DNA from: Centropus unirufus
Lineage: Eukaryota > Chordata > Aves > Cuculiformes > Centropidae
Assembly (NCBI GenBank): GCA_013397695.1
Contig: VYZI01000988.1
Span: 1-64,000, forward strand
Direction of reading: 5' to 3'
DNA: 64,000 bases
The translations under genes were made by a program, and so were the position numbers. The notes beneath the pieces were generated by a model. The model searched no databases. It was not told where the DNA came from and was given only the letters and a program-made list of their open reading frames with translations. Numbering within the stretch: position 1 is the stretch's first letter; every line of letters starts with the position of its first letter. This document shows, piece by piece, positions 63,835 through 64,000 of the stretch.

Positions 63835-64000
63835 TGTTGTCTCTCATCCTTCCACCATGCACAATATTGAACAGCCTGTCTCCCTGCTCTCAATAACCTC
63901 TCTATTGGTACACAGGGGAGATTCAGTTGGGCCCTTCCAAAGCCATCTCTTCTCCAGGACAAACATGCCCAGGTTCCTTAGCCTCTCCTCCTAGAGCATG
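63835..64000 (-). mobile_element. Antisense CR1 LINE fragment running off the window
   Basis: CTCTTCTCCAGGACAAACAT and the TTCCTTAGCCTCTCCTC block are the complement of the CR1 ORF2 end. The remainder lies beyond the window. Confidence 0.75.

Overview
This is vertebrate, almost certainly avian, genomic DNA. It has intron-rich genes, a CpG-island promoter, and at least fourteen CR1 (chicken-repeat-1 type LINE) fragments, several ending in the typical ATTCTATG-like 3' tail. The protein-coding content is two recognisable host genes arranged tail to tail: REL (c-Rel, NF-kB family) on the + strand, complete in ten coding exons, and the 3' half of PUS10 (tRNA pseudouridine synthase Pus10) on the - strand. 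REL-PUS10 is the vertebrate order. The c-Rel transactivation domain differs noticeably from the chicken protein as I remember it, so a bird other than chicken is likely (inference).

Layout. 1-13.3 kb: AT-rich DNA with no gene I can support. Paired poly(A) signals near 980-995 could end the 3'UTR of an upstream gene (PAPOLG by synteny, unproven). 13.3-14.1 kb: a sense CR1 copy ending about 0.45 kb before the REL start codon. 14.27-15.08 kb: REL CpG island with GC boxes, a near-palindromic kB site and a 7-nt coding first exon. The exon-1 start and donor motif recurs three times, degenerately, in the following 350 bp. 14.56-46.39 kb: REL. The joined CDS is 1785 nt (594 codons plus stop), and introns 4-9 are all phase 1. 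46.4-51.7 kb: region between the two stop codons, holding the REL 3'UTR, a 0.77 kb antisense CR1 and opposed poly(A) signals. 51.75-62.6 kb: ten PUS10 exons giving 288 residues, colinear with about residues 242-529 of the human protein, including the catalytic Asp motif. 62.6-64 kb: PUS10 intron sequence, ending in an antisense CR1 that runs off the window.

REL is a lymphoid transcription factor that binds kB DNA as homo- or heterodimers. PUS10 is an RNA-modifying enzyme. They are neighbours, not partners in one pathway. I found no CRISPR, operon, rRNA, tRNA, retroviral genes or exotic defence system. The more interesting signals are around REL exon 1 and at the convergent 3' ends.
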